Of a stretch of 64,000 nt of DNA, positions 34,440 to 43,317 are shown piece after piece (within the stretch, counting starts at the first letter, position 1; every line of letters begins with the position of its first letter). The notes below the pieces were generated by a model, which did not search any database, was not told the origin of the DNA, and was given only the letters and a program-made list of their open reading frames with translations. The position numbers were made by a program, and so were the translations under genes. This stretch comes from an uncultured Candidatus Melainabacteria bacterium (GTDB taxonomy: Bacteria > Cyanobacteriota > Vampirovibrionia > Gastranaerophilales > Gastranaerophilaceae). The DNA is taken from assembly GCA_934754425.1 (NCBI GenBank), contig CAKVIN010000007.1, forward strand, positions 1-64,000, read 5' to 3'.

Positions 34440-36698
34440 CTAAATTTCCCTTGTCATTGTCATAAGAATTTCTTGCGGTATATATGTATTTTTAACACCG
34501 GAATCTGTATTAGCCATAAAGAATTCCACTGTTTCACCGGTATTAATTCTTAATTTGTCGAATGGAATACAAATGTCAATAACATCATTATAAACAATCT
34601 TAATACCTTCTGGATTATCTAATGTCCACATATTAGGGTGTAAAACAGATGTTAATCTGACTGGATAAAGAGTGTCTTTAACAAGAGTTAATGTTAACTC
34701 GTGTTCAAATTTTTCTAACAAAATAGGATACGGGTTATCAGTTTTGCTAATTAATCTTATATACGCTCTATCACCCACTTTAGTTGCATTTCTTGTATAA
34801 ATATAAAACTGATTAATCCTGTCAACGAAGCTGATTTCTCCGGAGCCTTTGTTAACATGAAGCCTTATATAAATATTATCTTTATCACATCCAAAGTTTA
34901 TTTTATCAACATTTTTGTTTTCTCTAAAAACCGGTCCATCAAGTAAACTAAGTGAGCCTGAATTATACCAATCATCTCCGCTGGAATTCATTCCGTCCAT
35001 TCGTGGAGTAATTGTTCTTTTTGGATGTCTAAATGGCACTTCAACCGTTGTAATAAGTGTGTTATCTAAATAATCAGGATACTCCAAACCTAAATCAAGA
35101 TATACATTTTTCAATCTTTCTCTAAACATATAATCAAAAACGTAATCTTGACCGGAATTATTTGGTTCACCGTACCACCAGAACCAGTCACTGCCTTCTG
35201 CTATTAATAACTCACGTTTTGCCTGTCTTATATTTGGATGTTTTCTATTATTTTTTACAAAATTATCAAAATCATCTTTTGTTTTCTTCAAATAAGCCCA
35301 AGCTTTGTTTTTTTCTGCATCACCAATCCAGAATTGAAAAGTTTTATCAATCCAAGAGCCGGAATAAATCTTTTTTAATGCTTTTTTATGTTGGTCTTGC
35401 TCAATATAATCGCTAATAAGAACTGTTTCTAAAGTTTCATCATTTTCTATCATAGAATAGATGTTTTCCAAGAAATCACGTCCGTCATTTTGATAATTTT
35501 CCCAGCAATTTTCACTATCAGAAGCAATCGTTAACAGGTGACTTGCATCCGGCGAAACCAAAAGCTTACTTTGAATTACTTTAATCTTTTCATACAAATC
35601 TCCGGCGGCCATACTTGGATTTATACCTGCATATTCAAAATTAATTAGATTAGGAATTGATCTATCTCTAAAAATAACATTGATACTGTTATCTTTTGTT
35701 TCGTAATTATAAACTTTGAGTAAATGATATGGGTCAGTAAGATTTCCTTTGAAATCTCTGATAAAATCAAAATTTATAGAATTTGCTAAGACTCCTTCGT
35801 CAGAAATTGTCCACTTAACACCTTCTTTTGCTAGCAAATTTAAAGTTTTTGGTCCAAGACATAATTCTGGAGGCCACATCCCTTTTGGTCTTACTCCAAA
35901 AACTTTTTCTATTCTATCCAATGCACTTTTTACCTGATATTTCGCATCATCCATCATTCCTAAATTAGCAGGCAAACCATCTGTAGTAATTACATTTTTT
36001 ACAGACGCTTTAACATCAATTAATATTGGTAAAATTGCGTGATAATAAGGGCTTGTTGTTAATTCAATTCTTCCTTCTTGGATATATTTTTTATAAGTTG
36101 GAATGATTTCTCTTATAATTTGTTTTTGAATTTCAACTATTTCAATTCTTTCATCTCGTGTATATCCAGATTGTTTACTCCATAATTCTTTTAAACGTGG
36201 ATATCGTTCAAAATGAATAGGATCAATCCATACAAGATTAAACAATGCCATTAAATCAGAAATTTCTTGTGCAGAAAAATCTTCCAATACAGCAACATCT
36301 TTTGAAAAACGCTTTTGGTAAAGTTCTTTATAGGTTTCGCTACGATAAATCATTGTTTCAAATTTAGAGCTAAAAAAATTATTCAATATAAAAGCTTTTT
36401 CTTCATTGTTTAACAAATCTGTATCAGAAACAGACAATTCTGAATGAATATCGTGATAACCGTTTTCTGTGTAATCAATAATTGAATCTAATAGTGCGGG
36501 AACAACATTAAAATTGAGCTTCAATTTTGGAAATCTTTCCAAGATTAAAACCATATCCAAATAATCTTTAACCGCATGTAAACGCACCCAAGGCATCAAA
36601 TAGGTACCTTCTAGTTCATAAACCGGTTGATGCATATGCCAATATATGGCTAAAGAAAGTTTCTTAACACGCTTATTCATATTATCAGAATTATACAA
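34440..36698 (-). CDS. GH57 family alpha-glucan-active enzyme
   Basis: 752 residues, no signal peptide, so cytoplasmic. 'LAIYWHMHQPVY' is conserved region 1; 'GMWPPELCLG' holds E278 in region 3/2 and 'ASDSENCWENY' holds D394, the predicted general acid region. The C-terminal about 170 residues are strand-rich ('CDKDNIYIRLHVN') and look like an extra carbohydrate-binding-type domain. GH57 members are alpha-amylases, 4-alpha-glucanotransferases, amylopullulanases or branching enzymes; the exact activity cannot be read. Its stop lies 1 nt from that of the convergent thioredoxin gene. The start may be M1 or M7. Confidence 0.88.
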   Translation of the reverse strand: MYNSDNMNKRVKKLSLAIYWHMHQPVYELEGTYLMPWVRLHAVKDYLDMVLILERFPKLKLNFNVVPALLDSIIDYTENGYHDIHSELSVSDTDLLNNEEKAFILNNFFSSKFETMIYRSETYKELYQKRFSKDVAVLEDFSAQEISDLMALFNLVWIDPIHFERYPRLKELWSKQSGYTRDERIEIVEIQKQIIREIIPTYKKYIQEGRIELTTSPYYHAILPILIDVKASVKNVITTDGLPANLGMMDDAKYQVKSALDRIEKVFGVRPKGMWPPELCLGPKTLNLLAKEGVKWTISDEGVLANSINFDFIRDFKGNLTDPYHLLKVYNYETKDNSINVIFRDRSIPNLINFEYAGINPSMAAGDLYEKIKVIQSKLLVSPDASHLLTIASDSENCWENYQNDGRDFLENIYSMIENDETLETVLISDYIEQDQHKKALKKIYSGSWIDKTFQFWIGDAEKNKAWAYLKKTKDDFDNFVKNNRKHPNIRQAKRELLIAEGSDWFWWYGEPNNSGQDYVFDYMFRERLKNVYLDLGLEYPDYLDNTLITTVEVPFRHPKRTITPRMDGMNSSGDDWYNSGSLSLLDGPVFRENKNVDKINFGCDKDNIYIRLHVNKGSGEISFVDRINQFYIYTRNATKVGDRAYIRLISKTDNPYPILLEKFEHELTLTLVKDTLYPVRLTSVLHPNMWTLDNPEGIKIVYNDVIDICIPFDKLRINTGETVEFFMANTDSGVKNTYIPQEILMTMTREI

Positions 36699-36742
36699 AA
36701 AATAATTTGCTTACGCAATAGATAGAACTTGAATGGTTAAAA

Positions 36743-37216
36743 TCAGTGTTTAGCGAAATTAGAAGGGGTATAAACATATCTGTAAGTATTTCTTGTCACA
36801 TATTTTACCGGAACTACAACTCCTGTTTCTTCCTCATTTGACTTAACCTCTTCATTTTTAACCGTAGCAGCAGGTTCTAAAACTTTTTGACTTTCTTCTA
36901 TAGGTTTTAGTTCAGGAATTTTTACAGTTGCTTTTTTAGTAGTCGGTTTTATTGTTTGCTTTATATTTATCTTATTTTCTTTTTGTTTTGAAGCCTGTAC
37001 TTTTGACACTGCTTCTTGTTTAATATCAGGCTCAAATGTTTCTTCTTTTATATTTTTTTGTTCTTCTATTACAGAATTCTTATCTTGTTTCTCAATATTT
37101 TGTTTGGGAATAACCTGTATAGATTTTCTGCTTTCAAATATAAAGATTAAAAATACTGTTATTAAAGCTAATATTGAGGCGAATAAAATTGTTAAAATTT
37201 TCTTTTTATTTTGCAT
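36743..37216 (-). CDS. Single-pass membrane protein with a charged, low-complexity domain
   Basis: About 157 residues from the ATG at 37214-37216 (AGGA upstream); a longer frame starts at 37246. One membrane helix near the N-terminus ('ILTILFASILALITVFLIFI'). Then a Lys/Glu/Gln/Pro-rich stretch reminiscent of TonB- or SPOR-type linkers, ending in 'YVTRNTYRYVYTPSNFAKH'. No TonB C-terminal domain. Likely an envelope protein; function unknown. Confidence 0.65.
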   Translation of the reverse strand: MQNKKKILTILFASILALITVFLIFIFESRKSIQVIPKQNIEKQDKNSVIEEQKNIKEETFEPDIKQEAVSKVQASKQKENKINIKQTIKPTTKKATVKIPELKPIEESQKVLEPAATVKNEEVKSNEEETGVVVPVKYVTRNTYRYVYTPSNFAKH

Positions 37217-37324
37217 ACTAAAAATCCTATAACACAATTTTATCAAAATTTTTTATACATTTCAATATTAATACTCTATTTAGCAAAAAGAACATTATGA
37301 TAAATTATAAGTCATAATTTGATT

Positions 37325-38284
37325 TTAATTTGTTTTATTCCTATATCCGGTTCCAGCCTTGTAACCTGATATCGAGTATAAAATCGGCAATGCCGGTTCT
37401 ATCCATTTTAAACCGGATAATAAAGAAACGGTAGCAATATCATCAATATGGAGAGATAAATCCAATAATTCAGGAGTGCGTTTTTCTTTTTCATTATTTT
37501 TAAGAATAATCGGATTTATAATTTTATTTCCAATAAAATTTGCAATTGCACTTCCACCAATAACTCCTGTTGTAATTATTCCGGCTACCATTCCCAGACA
37601 CCTTGCGGCTTTTGATTTAATATTTGATTTTTCTAAAACACCAAGAGCAGCACCGGCTCCTATATTACATAAAAATATATTTGCTAAATATTGATATATA
37701 CCTTCATTAATTTTATCTGGCACTTTATCTTTCCAATGTTTATCAACTATTTTATCAGCAATTATTCCACCGGTAATTCCTCCTACAACAGGAACGGCAC
37801 CATAAATTGATAAATATCCGATTTCTTTAAATATATCTTTTGCCTGAATATTTTCAGGTGGCGGAATTAATTCATTTGCAAATTCTTTATGCTCTTTAAA
37901 CAACTTTGAAACTTCATTTAATGATAAAACTTTGTTTTTTGATTTTTCTAAAATATTTTTGATTTTAGTATTAGGATTTTTTAAAGTGAAATTATCAACA
38001 AGTTCTTTATTCTTATTTATTATTTCATTTGTACTTGGAAAAGGATTCCTTTTTGTTAATTTAGATGCAATTTTAGGCGCTGCAATAGCTGATAAAACTG
38101 TAGCAGAAAGTGTAATAACTTTCTTTAAACCTTCTTGTTGCCTTTCTTGTTTTGGGGTTTGATTAATTGTATTTATTAAATATCCTCCAGCCAAACCTGA
38201 TAATATATAAGGTACGTTTTTATTCAACTTTGATATCAGAAGTGGCTGATCCAAATATTTTCCTATCGCTGAGATTTTTGTCAT
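37325..38284 (-). CDS. Polytopic hypothetical protein overlapping the DtxR-type gene
   Basis: 319 residues. The N-terminus 'MTKISAIGKYLDQPLLISKL' resembles the shared tag start. Several hydrophobic Gly-rich segments are present (about 24-40, 62-76, 160-182, 205-222, 235-255), suggesting a membrane protein. AAAGGAAAG lies just upstream of the ATG. The gene begins 65 bp inside the end of the upstream DtxR-type gene in another frame, a long overlap implying cotranscription and coupled translation. Function unknown. Confidence 0.65.
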   Translation of the reverse strand: MTKISAIGKYLDQPLLISKLNKNVPYILSGLAGGYLINTINQTPKQERQQEGLKKVITLSATVLSAIAAPKIASKLTKRNPFPSTNEIINKNKELVDNFTLKNPNTKIKNILEKSKNKVLSLNEVSKLFKEHKEFANELIPPPENIQAKDIFKEIGYLSIYGAVPVVGGITGGIIADKIVDKHWKDKVPDKINEGIYQYLANIFLCNIGAGAALGVLEKSNIKSKAARCLGMVAGIITTGVIGGSAIANFIGNKIINPIILKNNEKEKRTPELLDLSLHIDDIATVSLLSGLKWIEPALPILYSISGYKAGTGYRNKTN

Positions 38285-38705
38285 ATTCTTTCCTTTGTTT
38301 GTATTTATCTATAATCTCAGGATTGTTATTACAATAGTTTGTAAAATTTTTTATTTCTGCTAATACATTTTGAGAAATAATGTGTTCTATTTTACAAGCA
38401 TTTTCACTTGCTTCTTGCGGGTTAATATCAAGAACTGTTTGAAAAAATGACTTTAATATATTGTGCTTGTTATATATATTAACGGCTTCATTTAGTCCTT
38501 CTTGAGTGAAACTAATAGTTCCATAACTTTCATAAGCTATAAATCCTTTTGAAACAAGCTTTGACATGGCTTCTGATACTGAAGCACGAGAAATATTAAG
38601 CATACGTGCTACATCTATGCTTTTAACCTTTTTGTTTTCTGATTGCACAATATAAATTGCTTCTAAGTAATCTTCAAGCCCTGCTGTCAAATTTTTATTT
38701 GCCAT
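38220..38705 (-). CDS. DtxR/MntR-family metal-dependent repressor
   Basis: 161 residues. Winged helix at 1-70: 'LEDYLEAIYIVQ' (family 'tEdYLeaIy.l'), 'IDVARMLNISRASVSEAMSK' (recognition helix) and 'GFIAYESYGTISFTQEG'. The metal-binding and dimerisation domain follows with 'ACKIEHIISQNVL' (family 'a...eh.is......l'). There is no SH3-like domain, so it is of MntR length. Mn2+ or Fe2+ is the likely co-repressor. Its own promoter carries a matching palindrome, so autorepression is predicted. Confidence 0.9.
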   Translation of the reverse strand: MANKNLTAGLEDYLEAIYIVQSENKKVKSIDVARMLNISRASVSEAMSKLVSKGFIAYESYGTISFTQEGLNEAVNIYNKHNILKSFFQTVLDINPQEASENACKIEHIISQNVLAEIKNFTNYCNNNPEIIDKYKQRKEYDKNLSDRKIFGSATSDIKVE

Positions 38706-38737
38706 AATCTACCATAATAATTTCTCCTTTGTAAGCA

Positions 38738-38766
38738 ATTGTAAGGTATACCTAACAAAATGTCAA
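38738..38766 (-). promoter_or_regulatory. Promoter of the DtxR-type gene with an embedded operator palindrome
   Basis: On the minus strand TTGACA (38766-38761), 17-nt spacer, TACAAT (38743-38738): a near-perfect sigma-70 promoter. Within the spacer and overlapping the -10 lies TTGTTAGGTATACCTTACAA (38758-38739), an inverted repeat with the core AGGTATACCT, the style of DtxR/MntR-family operators (half site TTAGG). Binding would block RNA polymerase. Confidence 0.75.
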
Positions 38767-38805
38767 GGTTTTCTTTTTTTGCGATTGCATTATTCTAATT
38801 GCCTA

Positions 38806-38879
38806 TTGAAAAAAAAACTTGTTTTTGCTAGATTATCCAATATAAATTACGTTACAAAATTTAACTTTACATTTTGTAA
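38806..38879 (+). promoter_or_regulatory. Candidate promoter and leader hairpin of the glycogen synthase-like gene
   Basis: TTGAAA (38806-38811), 17-nt spacer, TAGATT (38829-38834). Downstream in the long leader is a perfect 9-bp inverted repeat TTACAAAAT (38852-38860) / ATTTTGTAA (38871-38879), a possible operator or RNA hairpin. Confidence 0.45.
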
Positions 38880-38959
38880 TATATCAGGATTAAATGTCAA
38901 ATTATTTTGTGTGTAGTTTTTTATATATATAGATGTTATGTGTGTAAGGAGTTTATCTT

Positions 38960-41656
38960 ATGAAGATTAATGCAATTGGTGCTGATTATTCTGCTTTAAG
39001 AGCAAGAAATGCTAAAGGAGTAAAAGCGGTAGACAATCCGGTTATTTCTGAAAGTAATAATATTGTTACATTGTCTTTTAGAGGAAATCCAAGTAAAAAG
39101 CCCAATCAAATTGCTGCTTTTGCAACAGAAAGCAATTATTTAGGTGGTATTTATTGCGCGGGAGGTTTAGGAGATGTTGCAGAAGCATTACCGGATTCTA
39201 TTGCAAATCACGGAAAGGATGTTATCGGTAAAGATGTTGACATGAGAACATTCCTTCCTTATTATTCATTTGACGACCCACAAGGACGCATTTATGTAGC
39301 TAAAAAAGAAGCTGTAGAAAAATTTAACAAGGGTGAAAAACTTGTAAGAAAAGAAGATTTCATGCTTGTTGACCAAAATTATAAATTAAAAGATGGTGAA
39401 TCTTTTGCATTAATTGTTCAAACGGAAGGACAAGGCGGACAAAACGTAAAAAAAATGCACTTACTCAAAGAAACTGGTTTAAGTGGAAATGTTGAGAGAG
39501 TCGCAAAAGATAATTTTAATATGGAAACTGTTCCATATAGAATTTTTGAAGTGTATACACGTGGTGCAAGAAAAGACAAAATGTATTTAATTCACACTCC
39601 TGAAATGGCAAGCGGAAAATCTGCTTACGGTATTTATTCAAAATATGTTGATGAAATTCCAAATGGAACAAAAGCATATGGCGGTTCTGCTGCTTACGGA
39701 GGCTCAAAAGCTTATGGCGGCGGAGCAGTTCCTCAAAAGAATGAAAAATTCTTTATGGGAAGAGCTGCCGGTGATATGTTCTATACAGAACAAATGCGTG
39801 CAATGGAAAATGCTCTTGAAAAAATGGATAATGGAAGTCATGGCAACTTTAATCCACAAAATATAATGTTACACGACAGATTTGCATATAGCATGTTAAC
39901 AGATGCTACTCAATATATGAGTGAAGGAAACAAATACTGGAGTGGTATAAAATATGTTCCTATTTTCCACAACCCAGGTAGAACATATCAAGGTTGTTTT
40001 GCAAACCCTGTTGATTTCTTTAAGGTAGTTGCAACTAAAGCTGATTTAGATAAATTAAAAGCGAATGAACATTTTGGCAAAGTTAATGAAATATCTGAAA
40101 AAATTGCTAAAGGTAATGCTACAACAGAAGAATGTACTCAGCTTTATAATTTCTTTGAGCCTTATTTTAAAAAATATATTGATTCAGAAGGTTGCTTTAA
40201 TATGACAAAAATTGCAATTGCAACTGCTGATGAATATGCTGGCAACTGTTCCCCTGGTAACGTTTCCAGATATTATGGGAAAGAAACCAGAGATTTTGCA
40301 ACTGAAGATATCGCAAAAGGTTTAACACAAGATTTAATTAATATCAAAGATAAAACAATTGACGTTGTAAATGGTGCAAAACCTGCAAATATGAAATCAA
40401 ACATACAAAATGAATTTTTCGGCTCAGGTACATTAAATGATATATTTAAAGATGTAAAATCTGCACAAAAATACACACCATTTGCGGCAACAGATAGTGT
40501 TGATAAGATTTTTGATGCTAAAAAAGCAAACAGAACAAACTTAATAAACATTATTGCTGATGCGACTGCGAAATCTGGTAGTGATTCTGATGTAGTAGCA
40601 AAAGTATTTTTCAGCGATGGTGTTATTGCAGGAAATAGAGGTAAGGATACAAACCTAAAATTGACTCTAGGCGGACTTTCTCCGGCGAGTGAAAAAGATA
40701 AATTATTCTTATCTTGGGGACGTCCGGACCCTCAAAAAGGTTTAAAAGTTACTGCCAGAGCATTTAGAATGTTCTTAGAAGACGAATCAGTTCCTTTAGA
40801 AACTCGTTTACACGCAAAATTATTATTTGGTGCCGGTAAAGATGTTTTCCGTGATGGTAATAAAGAGTGGGAAGGCATTAAAGAAGAAATGCAAAAAATT
40901 GCAGATATCGAAGTTAATGGCAAAAAAGGAATCTTTAAGGGCAATGCTTGTTACGTAAACGGTTTATTCCCTAACAGACTCGCAAATTGTACTGATGCTT
41001 CTATATTTACAAGCCGTTGGGAACCTTGCGGTATCACTCCATTTGAAAGTTTTGCAACTGGAACTCCGGTAATCAATATTAAATCTGGTGGAGCTCCAGA
41101 CTTCATCACGGCTGGCAAAACCGGTTTATTAACAAAAGATCCGTTTATGTTAAGTGCAGCTAAATTAGGTTTAGATAAAAATGTTGCTTATGATACGTTA
41201 GATGAAGCTCGTGTAGAACATAGCGCAAAAGACACTGCAGCTATGATTAAAGAATATTTAAAACCTGTTGAGGACGGCACTTTTGATACTAAACAAAAAC
41301 AGTATATTGAAAACTGTTTAAAAGAAAAAATTGAATGGCATAATAACAATGCCTATAATGATGGTAAATCAGCATTAGAAGTCTATTTAAAGGATAAATT
41401 TAATACAGTTGATAATAATGTAGCGACTGATGTTAAATCTAGTGGACGTGGCGAATTTAATAACGCTGCATTCAAATCTTCAGGCAAGAAAGGTAAGTCA
41501 CTATGGCAGTCAATTAAAAAACATAAAACAGTTGCGTATGTAACAGCTGGCGCTTTAGGAATTGCTGGGTTGGGGTATGCTGGATATAAAACAGGCTGGT
41601 TGTCACCAAAATTTGAAGAAGAAAAAAATAACGGAAATTTATCTTGCATAGGTTAA
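38960..41656 (+). CDS. Divergent, tagged and membrane-anchored glycogen synthase (GT5-like)
   Basis: 898 residues, against about 480 for normal bacterial GlgA. GT5 landmarks: 'YCAGGLGDVAEALPDSI' (about 65-81), 'PIFHNPGRTYQGCF', 'LSWGRPDPQKGLKVTARAFR' and 'TSRWEPCGITPFESFATGTP' with E688. The ADP-glucose-contacting Lys of the KTGGL motif is Cys66 here (CAGGL). There is a tagged N-terminus ('MKINAIGADYSALRARNAKG', 'TLSFRGNP'), an insert with AYGGS-like repeats near 240-256, and a C-terminal hydrophobic helix (about 857-876). It may be an active synthase with a changed donor site or a specialised paralogue. AAGGAG precedes the ATG. Confidence 0.8.
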   Translation: MKINAIGADYSALRARNAKGVKAVDNPVISESNNIVTLSFRGNPSKKPNQIAAFATESNYLGGIYCAGGLGDVAEALPDSIANHGKDVIGKDVDMRTFLPYYSFDDPQGRIYVAKKEAVEKFNKGEKLVRKEDFMLVDQNYKLKDGESFALIVQTEGQGGQNVKKMHLLKETGLSGNVERVAKDNFNMETVPYRIFEVYTRGARKDKMYLIHTPEMASGKSAYGIYSKYVDEIPNGTKAYGGSAAYGGSKAYGGGAVPQKNEKFFMGRAAGDMFYTEQMRAMENALEKMDNGSHGNFNPQNIMLHDRFAYSMLTDATQYMSEGNKYWSGIKYVPIFHNPGRTYQGCFANPVDFFKVVATKADLDKLKANEHFGKVNEISEKIAKGNATTEECTQLYNFFEPYFKKYIDSEGCFNMTKIAIATADEYAGNCSPGNVSRYYGKETRDFATEDIAKGLTQDLINIKDKTIDVVNGAKPANMKSNIQNEFFGSGTLNDIFKDVKSAQKYTPFAATDSVDKIFDAKKANRTNLINIIADATAKSGSDSDVVAKVFFSDGVIAGNRGKDTNLKLTLGGLSPASEKDKLFLSWGRPDPQKGLKVTARAFRMFLEDESVPLETRLHAKLLFGAGKDVFRDGNKEWEGIKEEMQKIADIEVNGKKGIFKGNACYVNGLFPNRLANCTDASIFTSRWEPCGITPFESFATGTPVINIKSGGAPDFITAGKTGLLTKDPFMLSAAKLGLDKNVAYDTLDEARVEHSAKDTAAMIKEYLKPVEDGTFDTKQKQYIENCLKEKIEWHNNNAYNDGKSALEVYLKDKFNTVDNNVATDVKSSGRGEFNNAAFKSSGKKGKSLWQSIKKHKTVAYVTAGALGIAGLGYAGYKTGWLSPKFEEEKNNGNLSCIG

Positions 41657-41664
41657 AATCAATG

Positions 41665-41695
41665 AAGACGGTTGAATATAAATTCAGCCGTCTTT
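41665..41695 (+). terminator. Intrinsic terminator
   Basis: Stem AAGACGGTTGAA / TTCAGCCGTCTT (41665-41695) with one G-U pair, loop TATAAA. It shares the 16-nt core TTGAATATAAATTCAG with the terminator at 24071-24105. Confidence 0.75.
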
Positions 41696-41708
41696 AATAT
41701 AAATAAAT

Positions 41709-42140
41709 ATGGAATTTAATAAACAATTAAACTGGAAGTATCTATACAGATATCAATATTATAAATCTTTTATAGAATTTTATGATTTTATTATAAAAGT
41801 AAGAGAAAATTTTTATGACAACTCTCATTTTGAACAGAAATTAATTAGCGAAAAGTATTTAAACTTTTATAATGAAACATTAAAACTTTTTGAAGTATTT
41901 TTTGCCAATAATTGTTATTTTTTATCAGAAGAACGACTTATCGTTATATATATTTTATCTTGTAATATTTTACAAGATGGAATACTCTTCTATAAGTTGC
42001 ATCTAGCATTGAAGGATTTACAAAATGATAATTGCTGTTTGGATAAAGAGTATTTAACAGATGAATACTTAAACTTATTCAAACAAATTAATGTTTTTTT
42101 TGAAAGAAGAATGGATTTAGAAAAAAATTATGACTTGTAG
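41709..42140 (+). CDS. Helical hypothetical protein, possible HEPN-like partner
   Basis: 143 residues, entirely helical by composition and rich in Tyr, Phe, Leu and Asn. It overlaps the following nucleotidyltransferase gene by 11 nt, so the two are coupled. The order helical protein then MNT resembles HEPN-MNT modules, but the catalytic Rx4-6H motif of HEPN RNases is not visible. The call rests mainly on context. Confidence 0.55.
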   Translation: MEFNKQLNWKYLYRYQYYKSFIEFYDFIIKVRENFYDNSHFEQKLISEKYLNFYNETLKLFEVFFANNCYFLSEERLIVIYILSCNILQDGILFYKLHLALKDLQNDNCCLDKEYLTDEYLNLFKQINVFFERRMDLEKNYDL

Positions 42141-42921
42141 TGCAAAATATTTAGAAGATGCCGTATATTATGAACCTTGGAAAACAAAATACATTGAATC
42201 TTTCTGTGCTTTACATGCAAAAATGAGAATCGCATTTTTACAAAGAACATATCAAGAAGATTATGAAAACTTTGTTTATTTATTTTTAAACGTATATAAA
42301 TTAGCTTTAAATATTTTACAAAGAAAATTAAATTCAGAATATGCTATCAAATTAAAATTTTATTCTGATGTAATCGTAACTGCTAAGCATTATGAATTGA
42401 TATCTGATGAAAAAATGTTTTTTGAGATATTAAAATTTGCCAGTCAGTGTCATTTTGATAAAAAATACATTTATAAATTTGACAACAAGTATTTAACAAT
42501 ACTAGAAGAATTCAACAATAAGTTTAAACAATTATCAAAAGTCGGCGGTATAAGAAATAAAAACTATGTGTTTTACGATAATAGCTATTGTATATGGGGA
42601 ATTAATAATAAATATTATGAAAAAATAATAAATCAATTTTTAAAAATTAACTCATTAAAAATTGTAAGAATATTCGGTTCAAGAGTTACTGAAAACTATA
42701 GTGAGTTTTCAGATATTGACTTGATTTTTGAAGGAACATATAATGCACATGAATTTATACGAATTCGTGAAAAAATTCGTCAATTTGAATATCCTTATAT
42801 TGTAGATATATATGATATTAATCACACAAATAAAGCATTTCTATATAGAAACTTAATAAGAAGTAATATATTTTATAAAAGAAATGATTATATGCGTGAT
42901 GAATATATACCTATTTTTTAA
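42130..42921 (+). CDS. Helical domain fused to a minimal nucleotidyltransferase
   Basis: 263 residues. The C-terminal about 95 residues carry the MNT signature G183-S184-R185 ... D195-x-D197 ('IFGSRVTENYSEFSDIDLIF') and a later acidic 'YIVDIYDI', the pol-beta fold seen in MNT antitoxins and HI0073-type proteins. The N-terminal about 140 residues are helical, like the HI0074/HEPN substrate-binding partner. So a partner may be fused in cis in addition to the upstream gene. Adenylylation or AMPylation activity is plausible but unproven. Confidence 0.7.
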   Translation: MTCSAKYLEDAVYYEPWKTKYIESFCALHAKMRIAFLQRTYQEDYENFVYLFLNVYKLALNILQRKLNSEYAIKLKFYSDVIVTAKHYELISDEKMFFEILKFASQCHFDKKYIYKFDNKYLTILEEFNNKFKQLSKVGGIRNKNYVFYDNSYCIWGINNKYYEKIINQFLKINSLKIVRIFGSRVTENYSEFSDIDLIFEGTYNAHEFIRIREKIRQFEYPYIVDIYDINHTNKAFLYRNLIRSNIFYKRNDYMRDEYIPIF

Positions 42922-42922
42922 T

Positions 42923-42948
42923 AAAAAAGTGACATTATGTCACTTTTT
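42923..42948. terminator. Bidirectional terminator
   Basis: AAAAAAGTGACAT (42923 on) pairs with ATGTCACTTTTT: a symmetrical stem-loop between convergent genes, usable in both directions. Confidence 0.85.
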
Positions 42949-42952
42949 GTGT

Positions 42953-43249
42953 TTAACTTTCTTCTGGTGGTTCGCCACTACCGTATATATAAGGTTGTGG
43001 ATCTGGTTCCTCTATATAATGCGGATAATCACTTGAATCCATCGGTGGTACCCATCTTCTTCCAGCTTGAACTTTTGCATCATTAGTTTTGCTCAAAAAA
43101 TCTGCACCAGTTAAAACAGCCATAGAACCTGAAACAAATATTGTATTTGTAGCATTTAAAGGCTTGGTATTTTTGGCTTTTTGTGGCATAGTCCTCATAT
43201 AGTTTTTAAAACTATTTACTTGTGATACTGTAGAAATTCGAATACTCAT
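42953..43249 (-). CDS. Small tagged hypothetical protein with a proline-rich tail
   Basis: About 98 residues, starting at the inner Met (the frame opens two codons earlier at 43255). AGGAGG lies upstream. The N-terminus 'MSIRISTVSQVNSFKNYMRT' fits the shared tag pattern. 'FVSGSMAVLTGADFLS' is a short hydrophobic stretch, and the tail is rich in Pro, Tyr, Asp and Glu. No family recognised. Confidence 0.65.
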   Translation of the reverse strand: MSIRISTVSQVNSFKNYMRTMPQKAKNTKPLNATNTIFVSGSMAVLTGADFLSKTNDAKVQAGRRWVPPMDSSDYPHYIEEPDPQPYIYGSGEPPEES

Positions 43250-43317
43250 AAACACCTCCTATATAATACACATCCAAATTATAACATAAATATAAATTTT
43301 TATGCTAATATAATCTT

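Noticed and set aside
36743..37216. TonB protein
   Set aside because: Has the anchor and Pro/Lys-rich linker, but no recognisable TonB C-terminal domain and no ExbBD nearby.
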